Shown: positions 32,126 to 41,632, counted from the first letter of the stretch. The stretch is DNA of 55,063 bases from Actinomycetes bacterium (GCA_021786375.1 JAJYNL010000053.1:1-55063), one strand, 5' to 3'. The notes: generated by a model not told the origin, from the letters alone. A program made the numbers and translations.

Positions 32126-34189
32126 ATGGACGACCTACCATACCTGCGCGGCCTCACCGTCGAGCAGACCGAGGCGGTGACGGACCCGGCTCAACTGCTG
32201 TGCATCGTGGCCGGGCCCGGCAGCGGAAAGACAACCGTTCTAACTCGTCGCATCGCGTTTCGCGCCATGGACCCCGAGGTCGCTCCGAAGAACACGGTCG
32301 CGATCACCTTCACCAACCAGGCTGCCGACGAGCTGAAGTCCAGGCTCGCCGGACTTTCCATGTACGAGCTTCCATGGGTGGGTACGTTTCACAGCTTTGC
32401 TTTCCTGGTGCTACGGCGCTACCTGGAGGAACTGCGGCGGCCCGTGCCTCGGCTGATCGTCGCCAAGACCCGGGCGGTTGCAGCAGCGGTGCGTGAGGAT
32501 GCATCCCTGCGACGCCACTTCGGGAAGGCCGGAGACGATGGTGGCCGGCGGCTGGAAAGTTCGTTGGTGATCTCGGAGCTAACCAGGGAGATCGAGACCG
32601 CCAAGGCGAACATGGTGGCGCCCGATGGCTACGTGCGCTGGCACACGGCCAGCGGTCGCGAGACGAGTCTCGACTCCCAGGCGATCGCCGCGGCATGGCG
32701 ATCGTACGAGCGCTTCAAGGCCGCGTCTCGCCAGATGGATTTCGACGACCTGATTGTGCGAGCCGAGGCGGCGCTTCGTGAGAACCCGGCATTCGCCCAG
32801 ACAATCCGGTGGTGGTACAGGCACTTCTACGTCGACGAATTTCAGGACGTAAATGCCCAGCAGATCGCCCTAATGAAGCAGCTCGTCGGCACCTACCCCG
32901 ACCTTTGCGTGGTGGGCGACCCCAAACAGGCGATCTACGCATGGAACGGCGCCCATCCTCGGCTGATGCTCGAGTTCGATCGGGTCTTCGCGGGTGCCTC
33001 CTATCGCTATCTCAGGTCAAACTTCCGCTCGGTGGTGGAAATAGTGGACTTGGCCAATGCCGCGTCCGAGGAGTTCGCGGATCCCGCCATCGCTCTACAT
33101 GGAGGCGTCATCCATGCCAAGCGGCCCAGTGGCTCGCCGCCGCGACTCCACACCTTCGACTCCGCCGAGGCGGAAGCCACCTTTGTCGCCCGCCAGATCT
33201 ACACCTCCATCGCCAATGGCGCCGCGCCTTCCTCAATCGCGGTGCTCGCACGCACGAATACCCTCTTGCCTCAGTATCAAGCCGCGCTCTCGGCTCTCGG
33301 GATCCACAATCATGTAGCCGGAACGGCGCAAATGGCCAACGACGGCTCACTCAAGGCAGCTATGGCCCACCTCCGTGAACTTCTCGGGCCAAGAGGACGC
33401 CTCCAGGATGCTTTGACCCATCTCGATGACCTCATTGACGAATACCGGCTCGACGGCACGGACGGCGGGGCCGCTGATTCTCTCGGATACTTCCGGCAGA
33501 TGGCGGTGGAAGCCCTGCGCAACGAACCTCGCATGGACTTGACCAGCTTCATCAGCTGGTTCAGGGTTCGAGCTGCGGAAAGCGCCCACGCGAGCAAGCA
33601 TGGGGTTACCCTCACAACTCTCCACCGCGCAAAGGGGCTGGAGTGGGAGATTGTCTACCTCGTAGCCATGGAACAGGGGGTACTCCCGCACGCCAAGTCG
33701 ACCCAACCCGCTGCGATGGAGGAGGAGAAGCGCCTCTTCTACGTAGGCATCACCCGGGCGCGAGATCATCTATACCTCACACTTGCGCGCAAGCGCGGTA
33801 AGGCGGAGCGCCAGCCATCGCCGTTCCTCACCAACCTTGCCGGGCTCATCGAAGACGGGATTCCGCAAAGAGCTCCCAAACGGCGCGCCCTCGAATACAT
33901 TCGCGCAAGCAAAGAGCGTCTCGGTTCAGCGGCGACGGCGCCCCTGGAAACCGATCCCGTACTGGAGACCCTGAAGCTGTGGCGGCGCCTGCGCGCGGCC
34001 GACCTTGGCGCTCCCGAGGAAACGCTACTGTCCGACCGGACTCTCAGCTACCTGGCATCCAACCTTCCCGTCAAGCGCGACGATTTCGACACCTGCCCGG
34101 GAATGTCACAGGAGTTCCTGGCCGAGCACGCCGAGGCGCTGCTCAAACTCATGAAGGCTTTGGCCAGGGCGCGAAAGGCGCGGCTCTAG
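32126..34189 (+). CDS. uvrD2: UvrD2-like superfamily 1 DNA helicase with HRDC domain
   Basis: 687 residues. Motif I is VAGPGSGKTTVL near residue 30, Ia ITFTNQAADELKSRL, II FYVDEFQDVN near 237, III VVGDPKQAIYAWNGA, IV YLRSNFRS, V VTLTTLHRAKGLEWEIVYLV and VI EEEKRLFYVGITRARDHLYLT. The last 80 residues (LWRRLRAADLG to HAEALLKLMKAL) form an HRDC domain, as in mycobacterial UvrD2. It is a 3'-5' translocase in DNA repair or replication. AAGGCGG precedes the ATG. It starts 27 bases after the radical SAM gene and may share its transcript. Confidence 0.92.
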   Translation: MDDLPYLRGLTVEQTEAVTDPAQLLCIVAGPGSGKTTVLTRRIAFRAMDPEVAPKNTVAITFTNQAADELKSRLAGLSMYELPWVGTFHSFAFLVLRRYLEELRRPVPRLIVAKTRAVAAAVREDASLRRHFGKAGDDGGRRLESSLVISELTREIETAKANMVAPDGYVRWHTASGRETSLDSQAIAAAWRSYERFKAASRQMDFDDLIVRAEAALRENPAFAQTIRWWYRHFYVDEFQDVNAQQIALMKQLVGTYPDLCVVGDPKQAIYAWNGAHPRLMLEFDRVFAGASYRYLRSNFRSVVEIVDLANAASEEFADPAIALHGGVIHAKRPSGSPPRLHTFDSAEAEATFVARQIYTSIANGAAPSSIAVLARTNTLLPQYQAALSALGIHNHVAGTAQMANDGSLKAAMAHLRELLGPRGRLQDALTHLDDLIDEYRLDGTDGGAADSLGYFRQMAVEALRNEPRMDLTSFISWFRVRAAESAHASKHGVTLTTLHRAKGLEWEIVYLVAMEQGVLPHAKSTQPAAMEEEKRLFYVGITRARDHLYLTLARKRGKAERQPSPFLTNLAGLIEDGIPQRAPKRRALEYIRASKERLGSAATAPLETDPVLETLKLWRRLRAADLGAPEETLLSDRTLSYLASNLPVKRDDFDTCPGMSQEFLAEHAEALLKLMKALARARKARL

Positions 34190-34191
34190 CT

Positions 34192-34890
34192 CTAGCGCGT
34201 CTCGGTGCGCCGTTGCCGATCGGCGGCAAGCTCGGCCAAACGGGTGAAGTCGACCGAAATGAAGAGTGCCTCCGCCTCCGCGGTCAGAAGATCACCCGCG
34301 TAGCAAGTGCCGGTGGTGAAAACTTTGCGGCCCTCGCGGCGTTCGATGCGGCCCTCGAAGCGCAGTGGCATACCCCATGGCGTCGGCTTGCGGTAGTTCA
34401 CTGTCAGCCGCGCGGTCATTCCCGGGGCACCGCTCACACCCTGGGCAAGACCTAGCACTTCATCGAAGGCCGCGGCGAGATAACCTCCGTGGACGTGGCC
34501 GGGAGGCCCCTCGTAGGCGGAGGCGAAGGTGACGTTGCCGACGACCACGGCAGCGCCGTTGCCGTCGTGCTCCAGCGAGAGCTCCACCGGCGGGGCAAGC
34601 GGGTTCGAGGCCCCGGAAATCGGGGAGAAGTCCAGGAAGCCACCGTTCCCGCCGGCATTGGCCGCCTCTGCAAAGCCCTCGTAGTCACGTCCCGACGGGA
34701 AGCTGCCTATCGAGTCGGCAACCGCCTCGATCTGCTGGGCGATTACCGCAAGCACGTCGGTAGGCGCCTTGGAGTCGACCACCGAGTCGATGATGCGCCG
34801 CGTCGCCGTACCGATTCGGCGCAACTGCGCACGGCGCACAGGATCCCCCGGAGCGGTCATCCGCTCGATCCACCTGTTTTCGTTGGCCAT
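34192..34890 (-). CDS. PaaI-like hotdog thioesterase
   Basis: 232 residues from the ATG at 34890, five bases after AAGGAG; a GTG two codons earlier is possible. The first 100 residues are a family-specific helical region. The hotdog fold follows: GNVTFASAYEGPPGHVHGGYLAAAFDEVLG with the HGG active-site turn and the Asp/Glu on the next helix, then MTARLTVNYRKPTPWGMPLRFEGRIERREGRKVF. It hydrolyses an acyl-CoA in the cytoplasm. It is the last gene of a fabZ-xthA-thioesterase run and converges on uvrD2 with two bases between stops. Confidence 0.82.
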   Translation of the reverse strand: MANENRWIERMTAPGDPVRRAQLRRIGTATRRIIDSVVDSKAPTDVLAVIAQQIEAVADSIGSFPSGRDYEGFAEAANAGGNGGFLDFSPISGASNPLAPPVELSLEHDGNGAAVVVGNVTFASAYEGPPGHVHGGYLAAAFDEVLGLAQGVSGAPGMTARLTVNYRKPTPWGMPLRFEGRIERREGRKVFTTGTCYAGDLLTAEAEALFISVDFTRLAELAADRQRRTETR

Positions 34891-34899
34891 CTCCACTCC

Positions 34900-35673
34900 T
34901 TATTCGATTTCCAGGCCGGCCAGCACCGGAGCGTGGTCTGAGGGCCCGGGGCCCTTGCGCTCGTTCCTGTCGATCACTGCCCACGACAGTTCGTTGGCCA
35001 CCGCATGGCTACCTATCAGCAGGTCGATCCGCATCCCTTGCCGCTTGTGAAAAGACCCTCCGCGGTAGTCCCACCACGAGAAAAGACCGTCCTCCTGGTG
35101 CTGAGCGCGGAACAGATCGACCATGCCCAGTTGATAGATCCCGGCCAGCGCTTCACGCTCAGGAAGGGAAACATGCGTTGCGCCTTCGAAGGCCGCCGGG
35201 CTCCACACGTCACGGTCATCGAAGGCGATGTTGAAGTCCCCACCCAGCACCAGGCGCTCCTGGTTCGCGAGCTCCTTGCGCACGGTGCCCGCCAACGCCC
35301 CCAACCATTCGAGCTTGTACCGGTAGTGGTCGGAATCAAGGGACCGCCCGTTGGGGATGTACAGTGAATAAACCCTGAGCGGCCCACAGGTCGCGCCAAC
35401 CGCGCGTGCCTCGCCGCCGGGCTCATCCTCCAGGCCCCGCACAGGCTCCACTATGCCGACCTTGGAAAGGATCGCAACCCCGTTCCACTGGCCTTGGCCG
35501 AAGTGGACCGACTCGTAGCCTGCCGCTGCGAAGGCGGCCGCCGGGAAGGCCGCCTCGGTGAGCTTAGTTTCCTGCAGGCATACCACATCGGGTGCCGCCC
35601 GCTCCAGCCACGAGAGTACGCGATCCAGACGTGCCTTGAGCGAATTCACGTTCCAGGTTGCAACCGTCAGCAT
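34900..35673 (-). CDS. xthA: Exodeoxyribonuclease III
   Basis: 257 residues, full length for the ExoIII family of AP endonucleases. Motifs: ATWNVNSLKARLDRVLSWL at the start, CLQETKL with the metal-binding Glu, YIPNGRSLDSDHYRYKLEWL, GGDFNIAFDDRDVW with catalytic Asp/Asn, RIDLLIGS, and PSDHAPVLAGLE with the catalytic His. It incises abasic sites and trims 3' ends in base excision repair. It lies nine bases before the thioesterase gene and 33 after the fabZ-like gene on the same strand. Confidence 0.94.
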   Translation of the reverse strand: MLTVATWNVNSLKARLDRVLSWLERAAPDVVCLQETKLTEAAFPAAAFAAAGYESVHFGQGQWNGVAILSKVGIVEPVRGLEDEPGGEARAVGATCGPLRVYSLYIPNGRSLDSDHYRYKLEWLGALAGTVRKELANQERLVLGGDFNIAFDDRDVWSPAAFEGATHVSLPEREALAGIYQLGMVDLFRAQHQEDGLFSWWDYRGGSFHKRQGMRIDLLIGSHAVANELSWAVIDRNERKGPGPSDHAPVLAGLEIE

Positions 35674-35706
35674 TTCGCGGCCGCCATCCCGGGTGCGAGG
35701 ACGGTT

Positions 35707-36123
35707 CTAAGCATCGGCGATGATGAACATAATGTCCACCTCTGCGCTCACGGCGCCGCCTACGCTCGCACGGCCGTGGCCCTTGCCTGCTCTTGCCGAT
35801 AACCTCACCAGCTCGACTTCAAGGTCAACCACCTCGCCGGGCACGACCTGGCGCCTGAATCGCGCCTGGTCTATTCCGCCGAAGAGGGGGAGCTTGCCCT
35901 TGTATCGCTCATCTGCCAGGACGGCACATGCCCCCAGTTGGGCAATCGATTCGACCTGCAGAACCCCCGGGAGGGTCGGCCTCCCGGGGAAGTGGCCGGC
36001 AAAGAAATCCTCCTTGCCGGTCAAGCGCCAAAGGCCGCGCGCGTACTCCCCTGGCCGTAGCTCCGTGATCTCGTCGACGAGGAGAAACGGGGGGCGGTGC
36101 GGGATGAGTTCTTCTGGTTTCAC
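35707..36123 (-). CDS. fabZ: FabZ-like 3-hydroxyacyl-ACP dehydratase
   Basis: 138 residues from a GTG at 36123. It opens LIPHRPPFLLVDEITEL, and the catalytic stretch AGHFPGRPTLPGVLQVESIAQLGA has the active-site His and Glu of FabZ. LFGGIDQARFRRQVVPGEVVDLEVEL follows. FabZ removes water from 3-hydroxyacyl-ACP in fatty acid synthesis. There are no other fab genes nearby, so a specialised role remains possible. A TAATCT box six bases before the GTG, with no ribosome site, indicates a leaderless transcript. Confidence 0.88.
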   Translation of the reverse strand: MKPEELIPHRPPFLLVDEITELRPGEYARGLWRLTGKEDFFAGHFPGRPTLPGVLQVESIAQLGACAVLADERYKGKLPLFGGIDQARFRRQVVPGEVVDLEVELVRLSARAGKGHGRASVGGAVSAEVDIMFIIADA

Positions 36124-36135
36124 GCCTAAAGATTA
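36124..36135 (-). promoter_or_regulatory. Leaderless -10 box of the fabZ-like gene
   Basis: On the minus strand TAATCT (36130-36135) stands six bases before the GTG start, with no ribosome site between them. Confidence 0.5.
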
Positions 36136-36183
36136 GAAGAGGGCAAGCGACTCAACGGTCCCCGGCACCGCTCCCGGGCTTCG

Positions 36184-39100
36184 TCAGAAGACGAGGCCCG
36201 AGGCGGCGTCTGAGGCCTTCAGAGTCACGGCGCGGTGGATGAGATCCGCCTGCTCCAGTGCGTGCATGGCGGCGGATCCCGTTGCCGGCGAGCCCGCAGG
36301 GACGCGGGACACATGGCGCAAGCGGTAGTCCACTCGCAACAGCGAATGCAGCTGCGAGTGGACGAATGACCAAGCGCCCTGGTTCTCCGGCTCCTCCTGG
36401 AGCCAAACCACCTCAGTCGCCCGGACATACCTTGCCAGCACTGCCGCGATCTCCTCGACGGGCCAAGGATAGAGCTGCTCGACACGGACGACAGCGCAGG
36501 TCTCCCCTTCCTGCTTGCCTTCGATGATCTGGCCGGCCGCGGCAAGCGCCTCGAAGGCGATCTTGCCGGAGCAAAGGACTACGCGACGCACCTCTCCGGG
36601 GTCACGGCTCGCGGAGATCCCGCTGAAAGTAGGATCGTCGAGAACCGGGTTGAAGCGACCGCCGGTAAGCACCTCGACGGGGACCCTGGCCTGCCGTGCG
36701 CGCAGGAGTGACTTCGGCGAGAAGAGGATGACCGGCCGCGGATTCTGTCGCTTGGGCTGTGCCCGCAGCATGTGGAAGTACTGGCCGGCGGTGGTCAGGT
36801 TCATCACGGCCAGGTTCTCACCGGCACACATCTGCAGGAAGCGCTCCATACGCCCCGACGAATGCTCAGGACCCTGGCCCTCATATCCGTGCGGCAACAG
36901 CATCACCAGTCCGGAACCCTGATCCCATTTGTCATGAGCAGCAGCAATGAACTGATCGATGATTATCTGCGCGCCGTTGCCGAAATCACCGAACTGTGCT
37001 TCCCAAATAACCAGGGTGTCCCGTCTCACCGTCGAATAGCCGTACTCGAAGCCGAGCGCGGCATACTCGGACAGAAGCGAGTCGTAGATCATGAACCGGC
37101 CAAAAGGCCCACGCCGTCCCGCCGAGGTCGCAAAGGTGGCAACGTGCTCGAGGGGGACATAATCCTCGCCGGTGCGGTAGTCGATCAGCGCGGCATGGCG
37201 ATGCGAGAAGGTACCCCTCCGCGAATCCTGGCCGGCCATGCGAACGTCAAAGCCCTCGAGCGCCAGCGTTCCAAAGGCAAGCTGCTCACCCAGACCCCAA
37301 TCCACGTCACCCCCGGCCAGGATCTCGCGGCGCGATTCCAGCTGTCGAACCAACTTGGGATGAACGGTGAACCCGGCGGGGAAGGTGTGCAGCACCTCGC
37401 CGATCAGCTCCAAGTCACTCGGAGCGATATGGGTGTCCACCGCCTCCAGAGCGACATTGTGCTCGGGCGCCTTTGGAAGCTCCGTCGGCTTGGGCGGAGC
37501 CGAGGAACGCGTTTGGTCCAGAGCGGACTGCAGTTGGCCGAGAAAGTCGTCCAGAGACTGCTCCGCCTCATCCATGGAGATGTCGCCTCGGGCCACCAGC
37601 GACTCGGTGTAGAGCTTCCTTACCGAGCGCTTCGCCTCGATGATCTCGTACATCTGAGGTTGCGTGTAACTCGGTTCGTCACCTTCGTTGTGCCCGAAGC
37701 GCCGGTAGCAAACCATGTCCACGACCACATCGCGGTGAAATGCCTCGCGGTAGTCGAGCGCCAGTTCGGCGACCCAGGCGACGGCCTCCGGATCATCCCC
37801 GTTCACGTGGAAGATCGGGGCCTGTATCATCTTGGCGACGTCGGTCGCATAACGCGACGAGCGGGCCTGCTCGGGATTGGTGGTGAAACCAACCTGGTTG
37901 TTGATGACCAGGTGCACCGTGCCGCCAGTACGATAACCGCCGAGCTGGGAAAGGTTGAGCGTCTCGGCCACGACACCCTGTCCGGCAAAAGCCGCGTCAC
38001 CATGTAAAAGCACCGGGAGGATCCTGAAGGATCCACGCTCGCCGGCTATATCCTGCTTGGCCCGGGTCATGCCTTCCACGACCGGATCGACCGCCTCCAG
38101 GTGAGACGGGTTGGACGACAGTGTCACCTCGATGTCGGTCCCGTGGTACCCGCGGTACACGCCACGGAAACCCTTGTGATACTTGACGTCACCAGAGCCC
38201 TGAACGCTGTTGGGGTCCAGGTTGCCCTCGAACTCTTTGAAGATCTCCGAGTAGCTCTTTCCGACGATGTTGGTGAGAACGTTGAGCCGGCCGCGGTGCG
38301 CCATGCCGATGACCGCCTCGCGAAGCCCGGCCTCAGCGCCACGGTCAAGAACCTGGTCCAGGAAGACGATCGCAGCCTCGCCACCTTCCAGGCCAAAGCG
38401 CTTCTGGCCGATGTAGCGGGTGTGAAGGAATCGCTCGAAGGCCTCGGCCGCGTTGAGTTTGCGCAGGAGGTGCATCTTCTGAGTCGTGTCGAGCTCGGGA
38501 CGGGCACCCTCCACTCTCCGCTGGATCCACTCCTTCTGCGCTGGGTCCTGGATGAACATGTACTCCATGCCGATGGTCCGGCAATAGGTATCCCTCAGGA
38601 GCTGCAGCAAGGCTCCGAGCGTCATAGAAGTGTGGCCGCCCAGCCCGCCGCAGTAGAACTCACGGTCGAGGTCCCAGACGGTGAGCCCATACCAGGCCGG
38701 GTCGAGTTCCTCGGGCATGGCCGGCGACTTCTGGGCCAGCGGGTCCAAGCGCGCCATCAGGTGGCCACGTGAGCGGTAGGTGTCGATCAGCTGGTTGACC
38801 ATAGCCTGCTTGCGCATGCGGGTCATGTCTCCCGGCTCGCGACCTGCGCTATCACGCTCCCAGGTGGCAGGAGGGTACGGGACCGACATTGCGTCGAAGA
38901 CTTCCTGATAGAAACCGTGCTGGCCAGTGAGCAGCTCGTGGATCCTGGCGAGAAAGAGCCCGGACTCCGCCCCCTGTATGACCCGGTGATCGTAAGTCGA
39001 AGTGAGCGTCACGGTCTTCGAAACACCGAGATCCACCAAGAGCGACGGATCCGCGGCGGCCATTCCGGTCGGGAAGGAGATCGAACCCACACCGATTATC

Positions 39101-39978
39101 GCGCCCTGGCCGAGCATCAGCCGCGGCACGGAGTGCTCCGTGCCGATGGTTCCGGGGTTCGTCACGCTGACGGTCGCCCCCACAAAATCGTCCGGTGACA
39201 GCTTGTTGGTCCGCACCTTCCTGATCAGGTTCTCGTATTCCCTGAGAAAGGCGAAGAAATCCATCTCCTGCGCCGAGCGGATCACGGGGACCATGAGAGT
39301 CCGCGAGCCATCCGCCTTCGCCATGTCTACCGCGATGCCGACGTTGATCTCCTTTGAGCGCTGCACGCCAGGCGTACCCTTTGCGTCGATCGATGACACG
39401 AAGACGGAGTTCATGACGGGATAGGCCTTGACCGCCTGCACAATCGCGTAGGCGATTATGTGTGTAAAGGAAACCTTTTCGCCCGAGGACCGCGCGAGAT
39501 GGTTGTTGATGATTCCGCGGTTGACCTCGAGGAGCTTGGCCGGAATCGAGCGGACGCTGGTCGCGGTGGGCACCTCAAGCGAGGCGGTCATATTGGCCAC
39601 GATCCGCGCCGCCGCGCCGCGAATGGCAATGACCTCCGCACCCGCGGGCGCAACGTAGGCCGCTGGCGTGGGCTTGGAAGCCTCGGCCGCCGGAGCGATC
39701 GGCGCAGCCGGGGCTGCGGGTGTAGCCGAAACCGCCTCAGCCGACGTGCTTGGAACGGGAGAGGGTACGAATGTCGCCGTTGCCGGCGTCAGCTGCTCGG
39801 ATGGTGCCGGCAGCTCCGTCTTGGCGGGGGCGACTTCCTCGCGGTAGTAGCCCGAGAAAAAGTCACGCCACGACTCGGGCACCGAGGCGGGATCGCGCTT
39901 GTAGGCCTCGTAATACTCCTCCACCAACCAGGAGTTCGGGCCGAAGGTGTTAACTGCATCGATGTGTTTCTCTGCCAC
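36184..39978 (-). CDS. kgd: Multifunctional 2-oxoglutarate decarboxylase/dehydrogenase E1/E2 (Kgd type)
   Basis: 1264 residues, the actinobacterial fusion. Residues 1-45 are the E1-type N-terminal segment (FGPNSWLVEEYYEAYKRDP). A Pro/Ala linker runs to about 115, then a succinyltransferase (E2) catalytic domain to about 350 with TSTYDHRVIQGAESG. From about 390 the ThDP-dependent E1 follows, with YRSRGHLMARLDPL, GMAHRGRLNVL, HGDAAFAGQGVVAETLNLS and the pyrimidine-domain region WEAQFGDFGNGAQIIIDQF. There is no lipoyl domain, as in other Kgd proteins, so a separate lipoylated E2 must be encoded elsewhere. It decarboxylates 2-oxoglutarate for the TCA cycle. A GTG start with TAGCAT six bases upstream suggests leaderless translation. 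Confidence 0.95.
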   Translation of the reverse strand: MAEKHIDAVNTFGPNSWLVEEYYEAYKRDPASVPESWRDFFSGYYREEVAPAKTELPAPSEQLTPATATFVPSPVPSTSAEAVSATPAAPAAPIAPAAEASKPTPAAYVAPAGAEVIAIRGAAARIVANMTASLEVPTATSVRSIPAKLLEVNRGIINNHLARSSGEKVSFTHIIAYAIVQAVKAYPVMNSVFVSSIDAKGTPGVQRSKEINVGIAVDMAKADGSRTLMVPVIRSAQEMDFFAFLREYENLIRKVRTNKLSPDDFVGATVSVTNPGTIGTEHSVPRLMLGQGAIIGVGSISFPTGMAAADPSLLVDLGVSKTVTLTSTYDHRVIQGAESGLFLARIHELLTGQHGFYQEVFDAMSVPYPPATWERDSAGREPGDMTRMRKQAMVNQLIDTYRSRGHLMARLDPLAQKSPAMPEELDPAWYGLTVWDLDREFYCGGLGGHTSMTLGALLQLLRDTYCRTIGMEYMFIQDPAQKEWIQRRVEGARPELDTTQKMHLLRKLNAAEAFERFLHTRYIGQKRFGLEGGEAAIVFLDQVLDRGAEAGLREAVIGMAHRGRLNVLTNIVGKSYSEIFKEFEGNLDPNSVQGSGDVKYHKGFRGVYRGYHGTDIEVTLSSNPSHLEAVDPVVEGMTRAKQDIAGERGSFRILPVLLHGDAAFAGQGVVAETLNLSQLGGYRTGGTVHLVINNQVGFTTNPEQARSSRYATDVAKMIQAPIFHVNGDDPEAVAWVAELALDYREAFHRDVVVDMVCYRRFGHNEGDEPSYTQPQMYEIIEAKRSVRKLYTESLVARGDISMDEAEQSLDDFLGQLQSALDQTRSSAPPKPTELPKAPEHNVALEAVDTHIAPSDLELIGEVLHTFPAGFTVHPKLVRQLESRREILAGGDVDWGLGEQLAFGTLALEGFDVRMAGQDSRRGTFSHRHAALIDYRTGEDYVPLEHVATFATSAGRRGPFGRFMIYDSLLSEYAALGFEYGYSTVRRDTLVIWEAQFGDFGNGAQIIIDQFIAAAHDKWDQGSGLVMLLPHGYEGQGPEHSSGRMERFLQMCAGENLAVMNLTTAGQYFHMLRAQPKRQNPRPVILFSPKSLLRARQARVPVEVLTGGRFNPVLDDPTFSGISASRDPGEVRRVVLCSGKIAFEALAAAGQIIEGKQEGETCAVVRVEQLYPWPVEEIAAVLARYVRATEVVWLQEEPENQGAWSFVHSQLHSLLRVDYRLRHVSRVPAGSPATGSAAMHALEQADLIHRAVTLKASDAASGLVF

Positions 39979-39990
39979 ATATCGATGCTA
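39979..39990 (-). promoter_or_regulatory. Leaderless -10 box of kgd
   Basis: On the minus strand TAGCAT (39985-39990) lies six bases before the GTG start of kgd, and no ribosome site is present. Confidence 0.5.
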
Positions 39991-40115
39991 CCCACCATGG
40001 CGGTCTTTTCAAAAATGCCATTCCGACCAGCGCAGACGAGAACGCCGCCCACCCGGCTTCCCTTTCACGAAGTTGGGCGGCGGCAGAAATGCTGTGGGCA
40101 CCTGCAGGAGCAGGA

Positions 40116-40478
40116 ATGTACGGGGCGCCGCCTTTGACAATCCGTTTGGTAATTGGAATCGTTTGCACTGCTGCGGTCTTCCGCATGGTCGTGGCGGCAA
40201 TCCTCGCCCGCTTCGGGAAGGTGGTAATTCCGGATGATCGTAACCGTTGGAATGGTCGCGAGCATGACCGCCACCGTGGCCCTACGCGCCGGATACCAGC
40301 GCCAGCAGGCGCCGGCCGGAACCCCTCACACTTGCATGAATCAATAGCTCGCTTGGCAGCGACCGGTGCGGGTCGGGCCTGCGGGACCTGGCGCGTGCCG
40401 CGGTGCGGCTCGGGCCTGAATTTGGCCACTCACGGTAGCACAATTACCCTATGTGACTGCGGGGTGCAGTTAAACTAA
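40116..40478 (+). CDS. Candidate small membrane protein (doubtful)
   Basis: A 120-residue frame in the 530-base gap between kgd and the next gene. The ATG at 40116 is preceded by GGAG with a five-base spacer. The first 45 residues contain a plausible helix (PLTIRLVIGIVCTAAVFRMV) followed by a short basic/polar segment. The remaining 75 residues are Arg/Gly/Pro-rich and look like untranslated GC-rich sequence. It may be a short real gene with a frameshift, or chance. Nothing else was found in this gap. Confidence 0.22.
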   Translation: MYGAPPLTIRLVIGIVCTAAVFRMVVAAILARFGKVVIPDDRNRWNGREHDRHRGPTRRIPAPAGAGRNPSHLHESIARLAATGAGRACGTWRVPRCGSGLNLATHGSTITLCDCGVQLN

Positions 40479-40509
40479 AGGGTTTCACAATGCCGCCGAT
40501 TAATCGTAC

Positions 40510-40746
40510 ATGCCTGTGACATCGTCCATGACCAGCAGCCGCGCCGCACTGAGGGCCGTCACCCCAGGAACGTATGCCGACTGCGCAACTTGCAACGCAA
40601 GGATCGCTTACTCAGCCAAGACACGTCCCAATCAAGTCATTGCAAACGTTTATTGCGACGGAAAGTGGAACCGGGTCGACCACTTTCACGAGGAGTGCTA
40701 TCTTCGCTCCGGGAGCCCGTATGGACCACCTGCGCTAGGAAGATAG
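40510..40746 (+). CDS. Small conserved zinc-ribbon-like protein
   Basis: 78 residues; an ATG at 40528 would give 72. A Ser/Ala lead is followed by a compact domain with CATCNARIAYSAKTRPNQV, then IANVYCDGKWNRVDHFHEECY. The C-x2-C and the later H-x3-C could bind one zinc ion. The pattern of QVIANVY, W and HF-H-xxCY recurs in small actinobacterial proteins of unknown function. It stands alone between kgd (opposite strand) and an alpha/beta hydrolase gene that starts 52 bases later. Zinc binding is inferred; the role is unknown. Confidence 0.72.
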   Translation: MPVTSSMTSSRAALRAVTPGTYADCATCNARIAYSAKTRPNQVIANVYCDGKWNRVDHFHEECYLRSGSPYGPPALGR

Positions 40747-40785
40747 GTGGGGTCCCTCCTCCCTGCGCGACGGAGGTTGCCCGCA

Positions 40786-40798
40786 TAGGCTTGCAGGA
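40786..40798 (+). promoter_or_regulatory. Leaderless -10 box of the hydrolase gene
   Basis: TAGGCT (40786-40791) is followed by seven bases and a GTG at 40799. AGGAG overlaps the start codon and is too close to work as a ribosome site. Confidence 0.42.
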
Positions 40799-41632
40799 GT
40801 GCAGCAATCGACGCCGCCAGGAATCCACCTAACGCATCACGCCTCCCGCGGTATCCTGTCGGGTGGGGCGAAAAGAGTGGTGCTCGTGCATGGCGCCATG
40901 GATCGTGGCCGCTCTTTCACGCGGATGGTTCGCATCCTGGTCGACGCGGGCTTCGAGTGCGTAACCTACGACCGTAGAGGCTACGAGTCATCGCGGCTCG
41001 ATGCACCGTCGCGCAATGTGGTGCTACCAACGATCACCGATCACGCCCACGATCTGGCCCAATTGATCGGCGACCGGCCAACTATCGTCTTTGGTCACTC
41101 GATTGGCGGGACCATCGCGCTCGTACTGGCCGCGGCGGGGACTTGCCCGGGAATATCCGCTTTGGTGACTTACGAGAGCCCTCTCCCGTGGCTGGAATTC
41201 TGGTCCAAATCCGGTGCCTACGCGACGCGCCCGGGGGAGATGAGTGAGCACGAGGCAGAGGACTTCGCCCAGAGCTTCATGGAACGGATGATTGGGCCAC
41301 AGCGCTGGGTTCGCCTCCCGCCGACCACGCGGGCACGGCGCCGCTCGGAGGGCCCGGTACTGGTGGCGGAGATGGCCAGCGCAAGTCACCTGGATCCACC
41401 TCCGGACCTTGGCGCCATCAAAGTGCCCTTCGTGGCGGCGCGAGGCGAGAACGCCCCGGCAAGGCACGTCATGGCCCTCGATCATCTCGCCAAGGCGGTA
41501 CCCGGATGTGACGCAGTGATCGTCCCTGGCACAGATCACGGCATACACCTGCGTAACCCGGCTGCCGCCGTCGAACTGGTCAAGCTGGCCTGGCGGCGAT
41601 CCGCGGACAGCCAGCTGGGTGCGGTCGGCTGA
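40799..41632 (+). CDS. Alpha/beta hydrolase
   Basis: 277 residues from a GTG. KRVVLVHGAMDRGRSFTRMVRIL gives the oxyanion-hole strand. YDRRGYESSR follows, and the nucleophile elbow is VFGHSIGGTIALVLA with the catalytic Ser. PGTDHGIHLRNPAAAVELV near the end carries the catalytic His. The lid region (about 140-190) is charged and variable. Esterase, lipase or C-C hydrolase activity cannot be told apart. It precedes the nucleotide-sugar epimerase-like gene by 79 bases. Confidence 0.87.
   Translation: MQQSTPPGIHLTHHASRGILSGGAKRVVLVHGAMDRGRSFTRMVRILVDAGFECVTYDRRGYESSRLDAPSRNVVLPTITDHAHDLAQLIGDRPTIVFGHSIGGTIALVLAAAGTCPGISALVTYESPLPWLEFWSKSGAYATRPGEMSEHEAEDFAQSFMERMIGPQRWVRLPPTTRARRRSEGPVLVAEMASASHLDPPPDLGAIKVPFVAARGENAPARHVMALDHLAKAVPGCDAVIVPGTDHGIHLRNPAAAVELVKLAWRRSADSQLGAVG

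Noticed and set aside
36772-38007. 411-residue plus-strand frame opposite kgd
   Set aside because: Antisense shadow; the kgd reading has full ThDP-enzyme motifs.
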